53,199 nucleotides of DNA from an uncultured Planctomycetaceae bacterium (lineage in GTDB: Bacteria; Planctomycetota; Planctomycetia; Pirellulales; UBA1268): the NCBI GenBank assembly GCA_903885565.1, contig CAISJI010000209.1, forward strand, positions 1 to 53,199. Reading direction: 5' to 3'. Each line of letters starts with the position of its first letter. The stretch's first letter is position 1. Below are positions 15,094 to 23,834 of the stretch, one piece after another. Under the pieces are notes generated by a model. The model worked only from the letters and a program-made list of their open reading frames with translations. It was not told where the DNA came from and searched no databases. A program made the position numbers and the translations under genes.

Positions 15094-16455
15094 ATGAGCG
15101 ACATTCTGTTTCACTACTATCGAGTCAATCCCACGACGTGGTTCTACCTCTCGTCGCTCTTGTCGATCGCGCTGTTCTTCAAGTTCAACCGCCTCTGGAG
15201 CATGCGCAATCTCGACCTGCTCGGCCTGATCCTGCTGGCACCGGGACTGCTGGCGGTCGAATATGGCGGCTACAAGGCAAGCACGGCCGCCCAGCACTTG
15301 GGGTTCATCTGGATCTTTGCCGTTTCGGCAGCCTTTCTGGTGCGAATGCTCTTCGATTCGCTGATGGTGCGGCGCCCGCTGCTGGAGCCCAATCTCACTG
15401 TCGGCGGGCTGGTGTTTCTGGGCATTTCCCTGCTGGTGTTCCTGCTGGCCAATGTGATCACAACGAGGCCACAGCGCGATGATCTGGCCGGGGCCAAGTC
15501 GGCGTCGCGGCTGGAAGCGGGGGATGCCGAGGTGGACGTCGGCCAACTCGAACGCCTCGGGCCGGGCTACCCGCTCCTCTTTCTGCTGCCGCAGATCTCC
15601 ACGCAGCGCATCTTCACCCCCGATGCCGATGCCAGCGGCGCCGACTCGCCGGAGGGCGCCCAGCGGATCGTGCACGAAACCACCGCCCGCGTCATGGCGA
15701 TTCTCTCCCAGCTGGCGATCGTGGCCGGCATGGTGGTGATCGGCTGGCGGCACTTTGGCAACGCTCGGCTGGGCATCGCCGCGGCGGTGCTCTACCTGCT
15801 CCTCCCCTACACAGCGATCATGACCGGTCGGGTCGACCACGCCCTTCCCGGTTCGCTCATCATCTGGGCGATCGCCTGTTATCGCCGGCCCCTGATCTCG
15901 GGCTTCCTCCTGGGACTCGCCAGCGGCACCATCTACTACCCCATCTTTCTGCTGCCGCTGTGGTGCAGTTTTTACTGGGAGCGGGGGATCAGGAGATTTG
16001 CCTTAGGGATTGCGTCGGCCCTGATCCTGCTGGTGGTGGCACTGTGGTTCACTTCCCCCAATGCAGCGGTGTTCGTCGGCCAGCTCCGGCAGATGTTCGG
16101 CTGGATCTTTCCCAACGAAGTCTCGCTGGAGGGCTTCTGGTCGCTGCCGGCCAACGACGCAGTCTTCCGACTGCCGGTGCTTGTGGCCTACATCGCCCTG
16201 ATTGCCACACTGGCCATCTGGCCGTCTCCCAAGAACATGGGCACGTTGATGAGCTGCACCGCGGCGGTCTTGCTGGGCTGCCAGTTCTGGAAGGCGCATA
16301 ACGGCGGCCTGTTCATGGCCTGGTATATGCCGGTGCTCTTGCTTGTGGTCTTCCGCCCCAATCTGGAAAATCGGGTGGCGCTCACCGTGCTCGACGCGGA
16401 GTGGTTTCCCAAAAAACGGCGGCAACCGCCCCCCGCGCTGGTCGACGCTGCTTAG
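15094..16455 (+). CDS. Polytopic inner-membrane protein, unknown function
   Basis: GGAAAG about 10 bases upstream supports the ATG at 15094 (MSDILFHYYRVNP); the product has 453 residues. It contains about ten to twelve hydrophobic helices. A soluble loop of about 60 residues (around 140-195: TTRPQRDDLAGAKSASRLEAG and beyond) lies between the early and late helices. The later half, with YLLLPYTAIMTGRVDHALPG and GLASGTIYYPIFLLPLWCSFYW, is reminiscent of polyprenyl-phosphate-dependent glycosyltransferases (GT-C fold), but the catalytic acidic motif is not convincing, so I do not assign it. The C-terminus is basic and cytoplasmic. It has the appearance of a planctomycete conserved membrane protein. 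The gene is monocistronic, with repeat copy 4 directly after it. Confidence 0.8.
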   Translation: MSDILFHYYRVNPTTWFYLSSLLSIALFFKFNRLWSMRNLDLLGLILLAPGLLAVEYGGYKASTAAQHLGFIWIFAVSAAFLVRMLFDSLMVRRPLLEPNLTVGGLVFLGISLLVFLLANVITTRPQRDDLAGAKSASRLEAGDAEVDVGQLERLGPGYPLLFLLPQISTQRIFTPDADASGADSPEGAQRIVHETTARVMAILSQLAIVAGMVVIGWRHFGNARLGIAAAVLYLLLPYTAIMTGRVDHALPGSLIIWAIACYRRPLISGFLLGLASGTIYYPIFLLPLWCSFYWERGIRRFALGIASALILLVVALWFTSPNAAVFVGQLRQMFGWIFPNEVSLEGFWSLPANDAVFRLPVLVAYIALIATLAIWPSPKNMGTLMSCTAAVLLGCQFWKAHNGGLFMAWYMPVLLLVVFRPNLENRVALTVLDAEWFPKKRRQPPPALVDAA

Positions 16456-16472
16456 GCCGGACCGCTCGAGCT

Positions 16473-16668
16473 GGCTGTAGAAAAAGCCATCCATGGCCTT
16501 TTTCCACGAAGTCAACCGCAGGAAACGCCGAGGGTTTCCTGGGTCGACAATCTCCGCATCCGGCATAGCTTGAGCGACGGAGGCGGAGGGGTCGGCGAAC
16601 GCTTGAGGAGCGCCAGCGACGAGACTTTTGCCGCCCCGCAGCCGAAAATCTCCACGTACGTCGGATGC
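16473..16668 (+). repeat. Dispersed three-hairpin element, copy 4 (complete A-B unit)
   Basis: Most compact full copy. H1 at about 16477-16507 (arms GAAAAAG/CTTTTTC, loop CCATCCATGG), H2 at 16519-16541 (arms CAGGAAAC/GTTTCCTG, loop GCCGAGG), and a degenerate H3 near 16552-16569. Module B follows at once (16575-16644), including GGTCGGCGAACGCTTGAGGA and GAGACTTTTGCCGCC, and then the tail CACGTACGTCGGATGC (16653-16668), also seen at copy 8. It fills the convergent junction between the membrane-protein gene (stop 16455) and the HEAT-repeat gene (stop 16672). Confidence 0.88.
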
Positions 16669-16671
16669 ACT

Positions 16672-17622
16672 TTAGCCGCCGCGTCTGAGATCGTAGTCGG
16701 CGGAGGAGTCTCCCTGGGAGAACCAGGCGCGCCACGCCGCCCGATCCCACTGGAAGTTCTTGCCCGTGAGCGCTATCAGAGCGCTCAACACCTGCTGATT
16801 TTGGACGTTGACCTTCATCCTCTTGGCGCCCCCACCCAGCGACAGGCCTCCGCCCGATGGAGTGAACGTGGCGCTGGTGGCCCCCTCCGCGGCGCCGCCC
16901 CCCGCCACCGCCATGTGCTGGGTTTCGAGCACGTCGATGAGCGGCGGCACCGCCGCCATTTCCCCCAAGCGTCCGAGCGCCTCGGCGGCCCGGTTGATCC
17001 GGGAGTTGTCGGTGCCCGAGAGGGCTGCGATCAGGGCGGGGGCGGCCAGCTGTGGCCCAATCGCCACCAGCCGCTCCACAGCCGCGATGCGGGTTTCGGG
17101 ATCGGGGTGGTCGAGCGCCGTGCGCGTCAACACCGCGGCTGCCTCCCCGGAGTGGATGTGGCCGAGCGACTCAATATAGAGGCCGCGAACGCGGAACGAG
17201 CCCTCCTTCGCCAGCGCGCCAGAGAGCGCCTCCACCGCAGCCGGGTCGGCGATCTCGCGGATCTCCTCCTGCGCCTGTGCCGACTCTGCCGGGGTGTCGA
17301 GCCGCCGCCTGAGTCGATCGAGGCGGGAGAGCCATTTTTTCGCCGCGATGGTGGCCTGTTCTCGGCGTTCGATCAGTTTGATTTCCTGGGAGGTGCGCCA
17401 CGCTCCCCGAAAGCGGATCAAGCCACGCTGAGTCATCAGCTCCTGTTGGCTCTGCCGGCTGGCATCGCCAGCATTGGCAGGCTTCTCGTCAGCCCCCGGC
17501 GTCGGGCCCTCCTCCGCCTGAAGGCCAGCGGTGAAGAGTCCACCCGCCACGATCCAGCCGCTGAGCAGGTGCCACAGATAGCGATTCACTCGCAGCGGCG
17601 GATCGACCACAAAAAGGTGCAT
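16672..17622 (-). CDS. Exported HEAT-repeat protein
   Basis: The ATG at 17622 gives 316 residues; longer versions reach 17712. A hydrophobic segment (LWHLLSGWIVAGGLFTAGLQA, about 16-36) ending in Ala-x-x-Ala-like sites suggests export. After a charged region come helical HEAT-like repeats (about 125-235): EIREIADPAAVEALSGALAK, HSGEAAAVLTRTALDHPDPE, RIAAVERLVAIGPQLAAPALIAAL and NRAAEALGRLGEMAAVPPLIDVL. A Gly-rich linker with GGGAAEGATSATF and GGGLSLGGGAKR leads to a C-terminal segment ending NFQWDRAAWRAWF. HEAT arrays normally bind proteins; no enzymatic motif is visible. The gene ends 4 bp from repeat copy 4 and lies 163 bp downstream of the GspF-like gene on the same strand. Confidence 0.82.
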   Translation of the reverse strand: MHLFVVDPPLRVNRYLWHLLSGWIVAGGLFTAGLQAEEGPTPGADEKPANAGDASRQSQQELMTQRGLIRFRGAWRTSQEIKLIERREQATIAAKKWLSRLDRLRRRLDTPAESAQAQEEIREIADPAAVEALSGALAKEGSFRVRGLYIESLGHIHSGEAAAVLTRTALDHPDPETRIAAVERLVAIGPQLAAPALIAALSGTDNSRINRAAEALGRLGEMAAVPPLIDVLETQHMAVAGGGAAEGATSATFTPSGGGLSLGGGAKRMKVNVQNQQVLSALIALTGKNFQWDRAAWRAWFSQGDSSADYDLRRGG

Positions 17623-17785
17623 ACAGACGTTGCCAGTGCGTCGTCCAACCAGCATCCCGGGAACATCCCGGCACCAACGGCCCCAGATTTCACCATCGAC
17701 CAGCCATGTCATGGCACTGGAGTTTCTGGCGGCGGACGGGCCGCCCGGCCCTTGTCCCCCGGCCCTCCAGAATACCCACCAGGCC

Positions 17786-18820
17786 TCACCGCCCCTTGGT
17801 CAATCCCTGCAGCGTGGCCACGTAGAACGAAAAAATCCGGAAAATGAGGACGATGATGAGGCCGGCCACCATGGCCCAGATCAGGAATCCCACCCCCTGA
17901 GCCGCCGCTTCCAGCCCGCGGCGGGCCTCGTCGTCAAACTCCCCCGCCAGCCGGTCGAGCACTTCCGCGGTGGTGCCGGTCGCCTCCCCGATCGACACGC
18001 CGGCCAGCAGCCGGTCGGAAAACAGGCCCGTTGTTCGCAGGCTGTCGGTCAGCGTGGCCCCGCGCCGCAGGCTTTCCTCGAAGCGGGCAGGATCGAGGGT
18101 GTTGCCGGGAGCCGCCAGAGAGGCCAATGAAACGAGGCGGCCCGCCGGCAGACCGGCAGCACTGGCCAGCGACGCCGCCCGACACCAGGCGGCAGCCTCC
18201 GCGGCACGCGAAGCGGCACCGACCACTGGCAGCCGATCGACTATCCAGCGCACCGGCCCGCGGAACCGCCAACTTGCCAGCAACGCCCGCCCGGCCACCG
18301 CCATCAACACAACCACCACCCCCAGACAGACAAGATAGGTCGTGAGCCCGGCGGTTCCCACCAGCCCCAGGCCCAGCATGTCGAGCGGGGCGCCGCGTTC
18401 ATCGCGCAGGGCTCCCGCCAGCAGGATGAGGAAGCCAACCACAGCCAGAGCCACCAGCAACTGCAGGCCGGGCCGGATCAGGCTCCCCAGCAGGGCGCGC
18501 GTGGTGCGGGCGGAGTGGTCGAGCGCCTTGGAGAGGTCGCGGAGCGTTTCGGCCTCGTGGCCGGTCTGTTCCCCCACCGCCACCATTCCCTGCACCCACT
18601 GCGGGAAGGTGCGGCCCGCCCGTTCCATCCCCGCGGCCAGCCCTCCTCCCTCCCCCAGCGCCTCAGCCACCTCAGCCAGAGCCCCCCGCCAGCGGGCCGG
18701 CACCCGCTGCATCTCACTTGCCCAGGCCTTCCGCATCCCAATCCCCGCCGACAGGGAGATCGCCAGCCGCCCCAGCAGGGTGGCCAGGAGTGACGTTGGC
18801 ATCTGCCTGCGAAACACCAT
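17786..18820 (-). CDS. Type II secretion/type IV pilus GspF/PilC-like inner-membrane protein
   Basis: The ATG at 18820 gives 344 residues. Two T2SSF domains are visible: residues about 5-120 (LGRLAISLSAGIGMRKAW, GMVAVGEQTGHEAETLRDLS) and about 215-335 (CRAASLASAAGLPAGRLVS, GVSIGEATGTTAEVLDRLAG). Each ends in membrane helices, including the terminal GFLIWAMVAGLIIVLIFRIF. The repeated GE-TG (GEQTG/GEATG) is diagnostic. GspF proteins form the inner-membrane platform that connects the assembly ATPase to pseudopilins. No ATPase or other secretion gene is adjacent, so this is an orphan, perhaps serving the DUF1559-type pseudopilins. Longer in-frame starts to 19036 overlap the divergent tyrA upstream region and are less likely. 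Confidence 0.83.
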   Translation of the reverse strand: MVFRRQMPTSLLATLLGRLAISLSAGIGMRKAWASEMQRVPARWRGALAEVAEALGEGGGLAAGMERAGRTFPQWVQGMVAVGEQTGHEAETLRDLSKALDHSARTTRALLGSLIRPGLQLLVALAVVGFLILLAGALRDERGAPLDMLGLGLVGTAGLTTYLVCLGVVVVLMAVAGRALLASWRFRGPVRWIVDRLPVVGAASRAAEAAAWCRAASLASAAGLPAGRLVSLASLAAPGNTLDPARFEESLRRGATLTDSLRTTGLFSDRLLAGVSIGEATGTTAEVLDRLAGEFDDEARRGLEAAAQGVGFLIWAMVAGLIIVLIFRIFSFYVATLQGLTKGR

Positions 18821-19047
18821 CGGAGTTCCCCCGAAACTGGCACGGGCGTGGGTGGGTAGCGGCACGCTGGCCCTATTTCGCAAGGTCGGCCCAGCCGTCA
18901 CGCCTCGAACCCTAACACATCCCAGTCCCATTTGGTAAAACTCGGGTCCCCCCGTTCCTCTGGTGGGTGTCCGAGGGCACCGGCCAGCCAGCCAGCCCGC
19001 CACCAGCGGATGCCTTCCCTCAGAGCGCCCCGCCACAGCCCATTCCT

Positions 19048-19899
19048 ATGAAGGTTCACTGGCCGACCGTCGCGATCGTGGGTGTCGGCTTGATCGGCGG
19101 GTCAGTGGGGCTGGCCCTCAACTCCCGCCGTCTGGCCAAGAGGATCATCGGTGTGGGCCGCTCGGCGGCCTCGCTGGCCGAGGCGAAGCGCCGCGGCGCC
19201 GTCACCGAAACCACCACCACGCTGGCCGAGGGTGTGGCCGACGCCGATCTGGTCGTCGTGGCCGCTACCGTGGGAACGATCGGGCCCCTGCTGGAGGCTG
19301 TCGATCTGGCGGTCCGGCCCGGCACGCTGATCACCGATGCCGGGAGCACCAAGGGCTCCATTGTGGCGGCATGGGAAAAACGCCGCCGCTGGCGGAGCGG
19401 CCGGTTTGTTGGAGCCCACCCCATTGCCGGCAGCCACAAGCGGGGGCCGAGCGCCGCCGATGCGGCCCTCTTCGGCAATCGCATCACGGTGGTCACCCCC
19501 GTGGCCGCCACGCCCGCCAAGGATGTGCAGGAGGTGGCGGATTTTTGGAAGGCGCTCGGTTCCACTGTGGTGGTCATGCCGCCGCGGGAACACGATCGCA
19601 TCCTCGCCGCCACGAGTCACGCCCCCCATCTGCTGGCCGCCGCCATCGCCGCTGCCACACCCGACGACGCCCGGGCGTTTACCGCCGGCGGCTGGCGTGA
19701 CACCACCCGCATCGCCGCCGGCGATCCCGAACTCTGGGCAGATATCCTGCTCGACAATGCCCCGCGCATCGCCCGGGCGTTGGGGAGAATCGCCAGCACC
19801 ACCGAAAAGATGCTGCACGCACTTGAGACCAATGACCGCCGAACACTCGTCGCGCTGCTGAAGCGCGCCAAGGAGCATCGCGATGCTGTGGGAAGTTGA
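19048..19899 (+). CDS. tyrA: Prephenate/arogenate dehydrogenase
   Basis: The ATG at 19048 gives 283 residues and puts the NAD(P)-binding VGVGLIGGS motif at residues 11-19, as usual for TyrA. A GTG at 18967 would add 27 Pro-rich residues; neither start has a clear ribosome-binding site. Further family features are the DAGSTKG turn, GAHPIAGSHKRGPSAAD (substrate loop with the catalytic His), and SHAPHLLAAAIA. The enzyme makes 4-hydroxyphenylpyruvate or tyrosine from prephenate or arogenate in the cytoplasm. The last 17 bp overlap the start of purL, so the two are translationally linked. Confidence 0.92.
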   Translation: MKVHWPTVAIVGVGLIGGSVGLALNSRRLAKRIIGVGRSAASLAEAKRRGAVTETTTTLAEGVADADLVVVAATVGTIGPLLEAVDLAVRPGTLITDAGSTKGSIVAAWEKRRRWRSGRFVGAHPIAGSHKRGPSAADAALFGNRITVVTPVAATPAKDVQEVADFWKALGSTVVVMPPREHDRILAATSHAPHLLAAAIAAATPDDARAFTAGGWRDTTRIAAGDPELWADILLDNAPRIARALGRIASTTEKMLHALETNDRRTLVALLKRAKEHRDAVGS

Positions 19900-22834
19900 T
19901 ATTTCTGTGATCGATGCCGCCGCCGACCATGCCGCTCGCGCGGCTGTGGCAGGTGCGGCCGAACTTGGCATTCCGGGTTGCACACACGCCCGCACAGCCA
20001 CCGGCTGGCTGATTGAAGGAGATTTATCGCAAGCCGATGTCGAGCGGATTGCCGCCACGCTCCTGGCAGACCCGGTCACGGAAGCCTTCACGCTTGCCGA
20101 TCTCGGTTCGAGCAGCGCCGCGGAAAAGCTCTGCCGGGGGCCGGCTGGTCTGGCCGACGGAAACCTGCCGACGGTGGTGCACGTGCTGCCCAAGGCGGGC
20201 GTGACCGATCCCGCCGCGCTGAGCGTGCAGGAGGCCTTGGCGCTGCTGGGGCTTTCCCCCGCCACGGTGCGGAGCGTGAGAAAGATATGGCTGCCAAAGC
20301 TCGACACAGCCACCGCCGAACGGCTCGCCTGGAAACTCCTGGCCAGCGAGGCGATTCATGATGTGGTTGTCGGACCGCTCTCCCTGCGCACGCTGGCGGG
20401 GGGCAGGCCGTGGGTTTACACGGAAGCCTCCGTGACGCTCGAGGGGCTCGATGAAACGGCACTGGCGACTCTCAGCCGCAAACGCTGTCTCGCGCTGTCC
20501 CCAGCCGAACTCTCCGCCGTGCGCGAGCATTACCGCACCCTCGGCCGCGATCCGCTGGAGATCGAACTGGAAACGATCGCACAGACCTGGAGCGAGCACT
20601 GCTGCCACAAGACGCTGGGCAGCCCGGTCGATTACCTCGGGCCGGACGGCCCGATCCGCTACGACAACCTCCTCAAAGAAACGGTGTTTGCTGCGACGCA
20701 TGCCGTGCGGCAGGCCCTCGGGCCCCGCGACTGGTGCGTGAGCGTGTTCCGCGACAACTCCGGCGTGGTGCGGTTCGACGGCGACCACGACATCTGCGTC
20801 AAGGTCGAGACGCACAACCATCCCTCGGCGCTGGAACCTTACGGCGGCGCCGCCACCGGCCTCGGGGGCGTGATCCGCGATGTGCTCGGCACCGGTTTGG
20901 GGGCCAAGCCGGTGGCGAGTTTGGATGTGTTCTGCGTGGGGCCGGCCGACACCCCCGCAGCCGATCTGCCGCCGGGCGTTATTCCGCCCCGCCGGCTGCT
21001 GGCTGGGGTGGTGGGGGGCGTGCGGGATTATGGCAATCGCATGGGCATCCCCACGATCGCTGGCGCCGTGGTGTTTGATCCCGGCTACCTCTGCAACCCG
21101 CTGGTGTTCTGCGGAACGGTCGGCATCATGCCACGTAATTCGGCTGATGCGACGGTGCAACCGGGCGATCTGGTGGTCGTCGCGGGAGGCCGCACCGGTC
21201 GCGATGGCATCCATGGCGCCACATTCTCCAGCGTCGAACTTTCCAGCGACAGCGAAACTCAATCTGGCGGTTCGGTGCAGATCGGCCATGCCATCCACGA
21301 AAAAACGCTGACCGACTTCGTGCTGGAAGCCTCCAGGCAGCGGCTCTTTTCCGCCATCACCGACTGCGGCGCCGGTGGCCTCTCCAGCGCCGTCGGGGAG
21401 ATGGGCGCGCACCTCGGGGCCACGATCGATCTCGACAAAGTGCCGTTGAAATACGACGGCCTGTCGGCGACCGAGGTGTGGATCTCCGAGGCTCAGGAGC
21501 GGATGGTGCTGGCGGTGCCACCGGCCGACTGGGCCCGCCTGGCACGCGTGGCGGCTGAGGAGGGAGTGGAGGCGACCGCCATCGGAACCTTCACCGGCAG
21601 CGGCCGGCTGGTGTTGCGTTGGCAGGGGAAAACCGCCGGCGATCTCGCCTGCACGTTCCTCCATGATGGGCGGCCCAAGCAGCGGCTCAAGGCGCGGCAT
21701 GTCGCGCGCCGTGAGCTGGCGGCAACGTGGCCGGAGGAGACCGATTCCCCCGCGGCCTTCACCGCGGCGCTTGTGGCCATCCTGGCGGCTCCCGATGTCG
21801 CGAGCAAGGAATGGATCATTCGCCAATACGATCATGAGGTGCAGGGCTGCAGCGTGGTCAAGCCGCTGCTGGGGCCGGGCGGTGGACCGGCCGATGGCAC
21901 GGTGGTGCGCGGTGTGCTGGGCCGGGACCGCGGCATCGTGCTGGGTGTTGGCCTGCGGCACCGCCTCGGCCTGCTCGACCCCTGGCAGATGGCTGCCGGA
22001 GGGATCATCGAGGCTGTCGCCAACGCTGTGGCCGCCGGTGCCGATCCAGCGCGGATTGCCCTGCTCGACAATTTCTGTTGGGGCGAATGCCGCCGTGAGG
22101 AATCGCTCGGCACGTTGGTCGAGGCCTGCCGGGCCTGCCACGACGTGGCGATCAGTCTGGGAGCGCCGTTTGTCAGCGGCAAGGACAGCCTCAACAATGT
22201 CTTTGCCTGGACCGATGCCTCGGGCAGCCCACGCGAACTTTCGATCCCACCGACGCTTCTGGCAACAGCTGTGGGACAGGTGGAAGATGTGAAACGCGTG
22301 GTGACCCCCGACTTGAAAACAGCCGGGAGCCGGCTGGCAATCGTCGGCCTGACCTGTGACGACACCGCCGGCAGCCAACTGGAGGTGGTGGGTCGCGTGC
22401 GCGGAGGACGGGTGCCGATGGTCGATGCCGCGGTTTGCCGGGATACGTTTGCCGTCATCGCCGCGGCGCAGCGGGCGGGCCTGGTGGCGGCCTGCCACGA
22501 CTGCTCCGATGGCGGGTTGCTGGCTGCCGTGGCCGAAATGGCCATCGGTGGTGCAGCGGGAGCGACAATCGATCTGGCTGCGGTGCCGGCCGAAGTGCCC
22601 GTGGGCGCCGGTCGCGACCTGACCCTCGCGTTTGCCGAATCGCCGGGCCGGTTCATCTGCGAGGTGCCCGCCGCTGCGGTGGCTGGTTTCCAGACGCTGC
22701 TGGCAGGACACCGCTGGGGCTGGATTGGCACCGTGACTGAAGACACAACCTTGACCGTAACCGCATCCTCCGGCCAGGAGATCGCCCGAGTGGCGGTTGA
22801 GCGGCTGGCAGACGCCTGGCGGAGTCGACGCTAG
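19883..22834 (+). CDS. purL: Phosphoribosylformylglycinamidine synthase, PurS-PurL fusion
   Basis: At 983 residues it is longer than stand-alone small PurL (about 740) and shorter than the E. coli single-chain enzyme with glutaminase (about 1300). Residues 1-80 fit a PurS-like first unit and a second ferredoxin-like/linker unit follows. The synthetase core has QTWSEHCCHKT, VFRDNSGVVRF, VKVETHNHPSALEPYGGAAT, ITDCGAGGLSSAVGEMG, SGKDSLNN and HDCSDGGLLAAVAEMA, all expected of the ATP/FGAR-binding halves. The glutaminase is encoded separately by the next gene, purQ. The complex converts FGAR to FGAM in purine synthesis. It overlaps tyrA by 17 bp and purQ follows 98 bp after the stop. Confidence 0.94.
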   Translation: MLWEVDISVIDAAADHAARAAVAGAAELGIPGCTHARTATGWLIEGDLSQADVERIAATLLADPVTEAFTLADLGSSSAAEKLCRGPAGLADGNLPTVVHVLPKAGVTDPAALSVQEALALLGLSPATVRSVRKIWLPKLDTATAERLAWKLLASEAIHDVVVGPLSLRTLAGGRPWVYTEASVTLEGLDETALATLSRKRCLALSPAELSAVREHYRTLGRDPLEIELETIAQTWSEHCCHKTLGSPVDYLGPDGPIRYDNLLKETVFAATHAVRQALGPRDWCVSVFRDNSGVVRFDGDHDICVKVETHNHPSALEPYGGAATGLGGVIRDVLGTGLGAKPVASLDVFCVGPADTPAADLPPGVIPPRRLLAGVVGGVRDYGNRMGIPTIAGAVVFDPGYLCNPLVFCGTVGIMPRNSADATVQPGDLVVVAGGRTGRDGIHGATFSSVELSSDSETQSGGSVQIGHAIHEKTLTDFVLEASRQRLFSAITDCGAGGLSSAVGEMGAHLGATIDLDKVPLKYDGLSATEVWISEAQERMVLAVPPADWARLARVAAEEGVEATAIGTFTGSGRLVLRWQGKTAGDLACTFLHDGRPKQRLKARHVARRELAATWPEETDSPAAFTAALVAILAAPDVASKEWIIRQYDHEVQGCSVVKPLLGPGGGPADGTVVRGVLGRDRGIVLGVGLRHRLGLLDPWQMAAGGIIEAVANAVAAGADPARIALLDNFCWGECRREESLGTLVEACRACHDVAISLGAPFVSGKDSLNNVFAWTDASGSPRELSIPPTLLATAVGQVEDVKRVVTPDLKTAGSRLAIVGLTCDDTAGSQLEVVGRVRGGRVPMVDAAVCRDTFAVIAAAQRAGLVAACHDCSDGGLLAAVAEMAIGGAAGATIDLAAVPAEVPVGAGRDLTLAFAESPGRFICEVPAAAVAGFQTLLAGHRWGWIGTVTEDTTLTVTASSGQEIARVAVERLADAWRSRR

Positions 22835-22932
22835 GCGTCTGGCCGGCCCCTGTGCGCCACCCACCCGCCGCCGCCCCCCTTGCTGAAGCTCTCCCTGGAC
22901 CTCGCCCTCAACAACCGAATCCGAGAACGACT

Positions 22933-23700
22933 ATGCTCTCTCCTCGCGCGATGATCCTGCGGGCCCCCGGCACCAACTGCGACCACGAAACCGCCCATGC
23001 ATTCGAGCGTGCCGGCGCCATCAGCCGCCGCGTGCATGTGCGGGCGCTGGCGCTCAAACCCGCTCTGGCGGACGACTTTCAGATTCTCTGTATCCCTGGC
23101 GGTTTTTCCTACGGCGACGATATCGCCAGTGGGCGGATCTTCGCCCTGGAACTCAAAACCCGCCTCGCCGAAACACTGCTGAAGTTCCGTGATCGAGGCG
23201 GCCTCATTCTGGGGATCTGCAACGGCTTTCAGGTCCTGCTCCAAACCGGACTGCTGCTGGCCGACCCGACCGGCGCGCCACAGGCCACACTGGCCCACAA
23301 TTTCTCTGGGGAATTCGTCGACCGCTGGGTGCACCTGCGGGCCCAACCGGGGAAATGTATTTTTCTGAGTGGCCTGGAGACGCCATTCGATCTGCCGGTG
23401 GCCCACGGAGAAGGGCGGTTTGTAACCCGATCCGCAGCCGATCTGACTCGGTTGGAGGCGGCGGGGCAGTTGGTGCTCCGGTATGCCCCCGATGCAGCAG
23501 GGCTGAGCACCAATCCCAATGGTGCCGCCGCCGATGTGGCGGGCGTCTGCGACGAATCGGGACGGGTGTTTGGGCTGATGCCTCATCCGGAGCGGTTCAT
23601 CGATGCCACCCAACATCCGGCTTGGCATGGGCGGCTGGATGGGGCCTCCAGCGGAGCGGGGCTTGCCCTGTTTACGAGCGCGGTCAAGGCGGTTTCCTGA
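22933..23700 (+). CDS. purQ: Phosphoribosylformylglycinamidine synthase glutaminase subunit
   Basis: The ATG at 22933 gives 255 residues. It is a class I amidotransferase: nucleophile Cys96 in LGICNGFQVL, oxyanion region PGGFSYGDDIASG, and the His-Glu pair in MPHPERF near the C-terminus. LRAPGTNCDHETAHAF at the N-terminus is typical of PurQ. It supplies ammonia from glutamine to PurL, encoded just upstream. The longest frame starts at 22852 but its first 27 residues are Pro/Ala-rich and off-family. Alanine-rich insertions near the C-terminus (DAAGLSTNPNGAAADVAG) hold the usual NPNGS-type loop. Confidence 0.94.
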   Translation: MLSPRAMILRAPGTNCDHETAHAFERAGAISRRVHVRALALKPALADDFQILCIPGGFSYGDDIASGRIFALELKTRLAETLLKFRDRGGLILGICNGFQVLLQTGLLLADPTGAPQATLAHNFSGEFVDRWVHLRAQPGKCIFLSGLETPFDLPVAHGEGRFVTRSAADLTRLEAAGQLVLRYAPDAAGLSTNPNGAAADVAGVCDESGRVFGLMPHPERFIDATQHPAWHGRLDGASSGAGLALFTSAVKAVS

Positions 23701-23834
23701 CACCGGCTTGAAACCGGTTTTTACGGGTGTTTTTCGCCATCTTTCCGCCTGCCGCGGCATTGACTTGCCCCTTCTTTGGCCCCTACCCTCCCGGCACGTT
23801 TCCCCCGCTGGCCACCGGCAGATCACCGCCCATC

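Noticed and set aside
16382-16566. Recurring peptides such as PRKPSAFPAVDFVEKGHGWLF-like strings (split over several frames near 4.3, 13.2 and 16.5 kb)
   Set aside because: They are translations of the dispersed repeat in arbitrary frames, not a protein family; gene callers would report them as false hypothetical proteins.
20024-22864. Very long open frame antisense to purL (946 codons)
   Set aside because: It mirrors purL codon structure in high-GC DNA, is His/Gly/Arg-rich with no recognisable domain, and the opposite frame encodes an unmistakable PurL.
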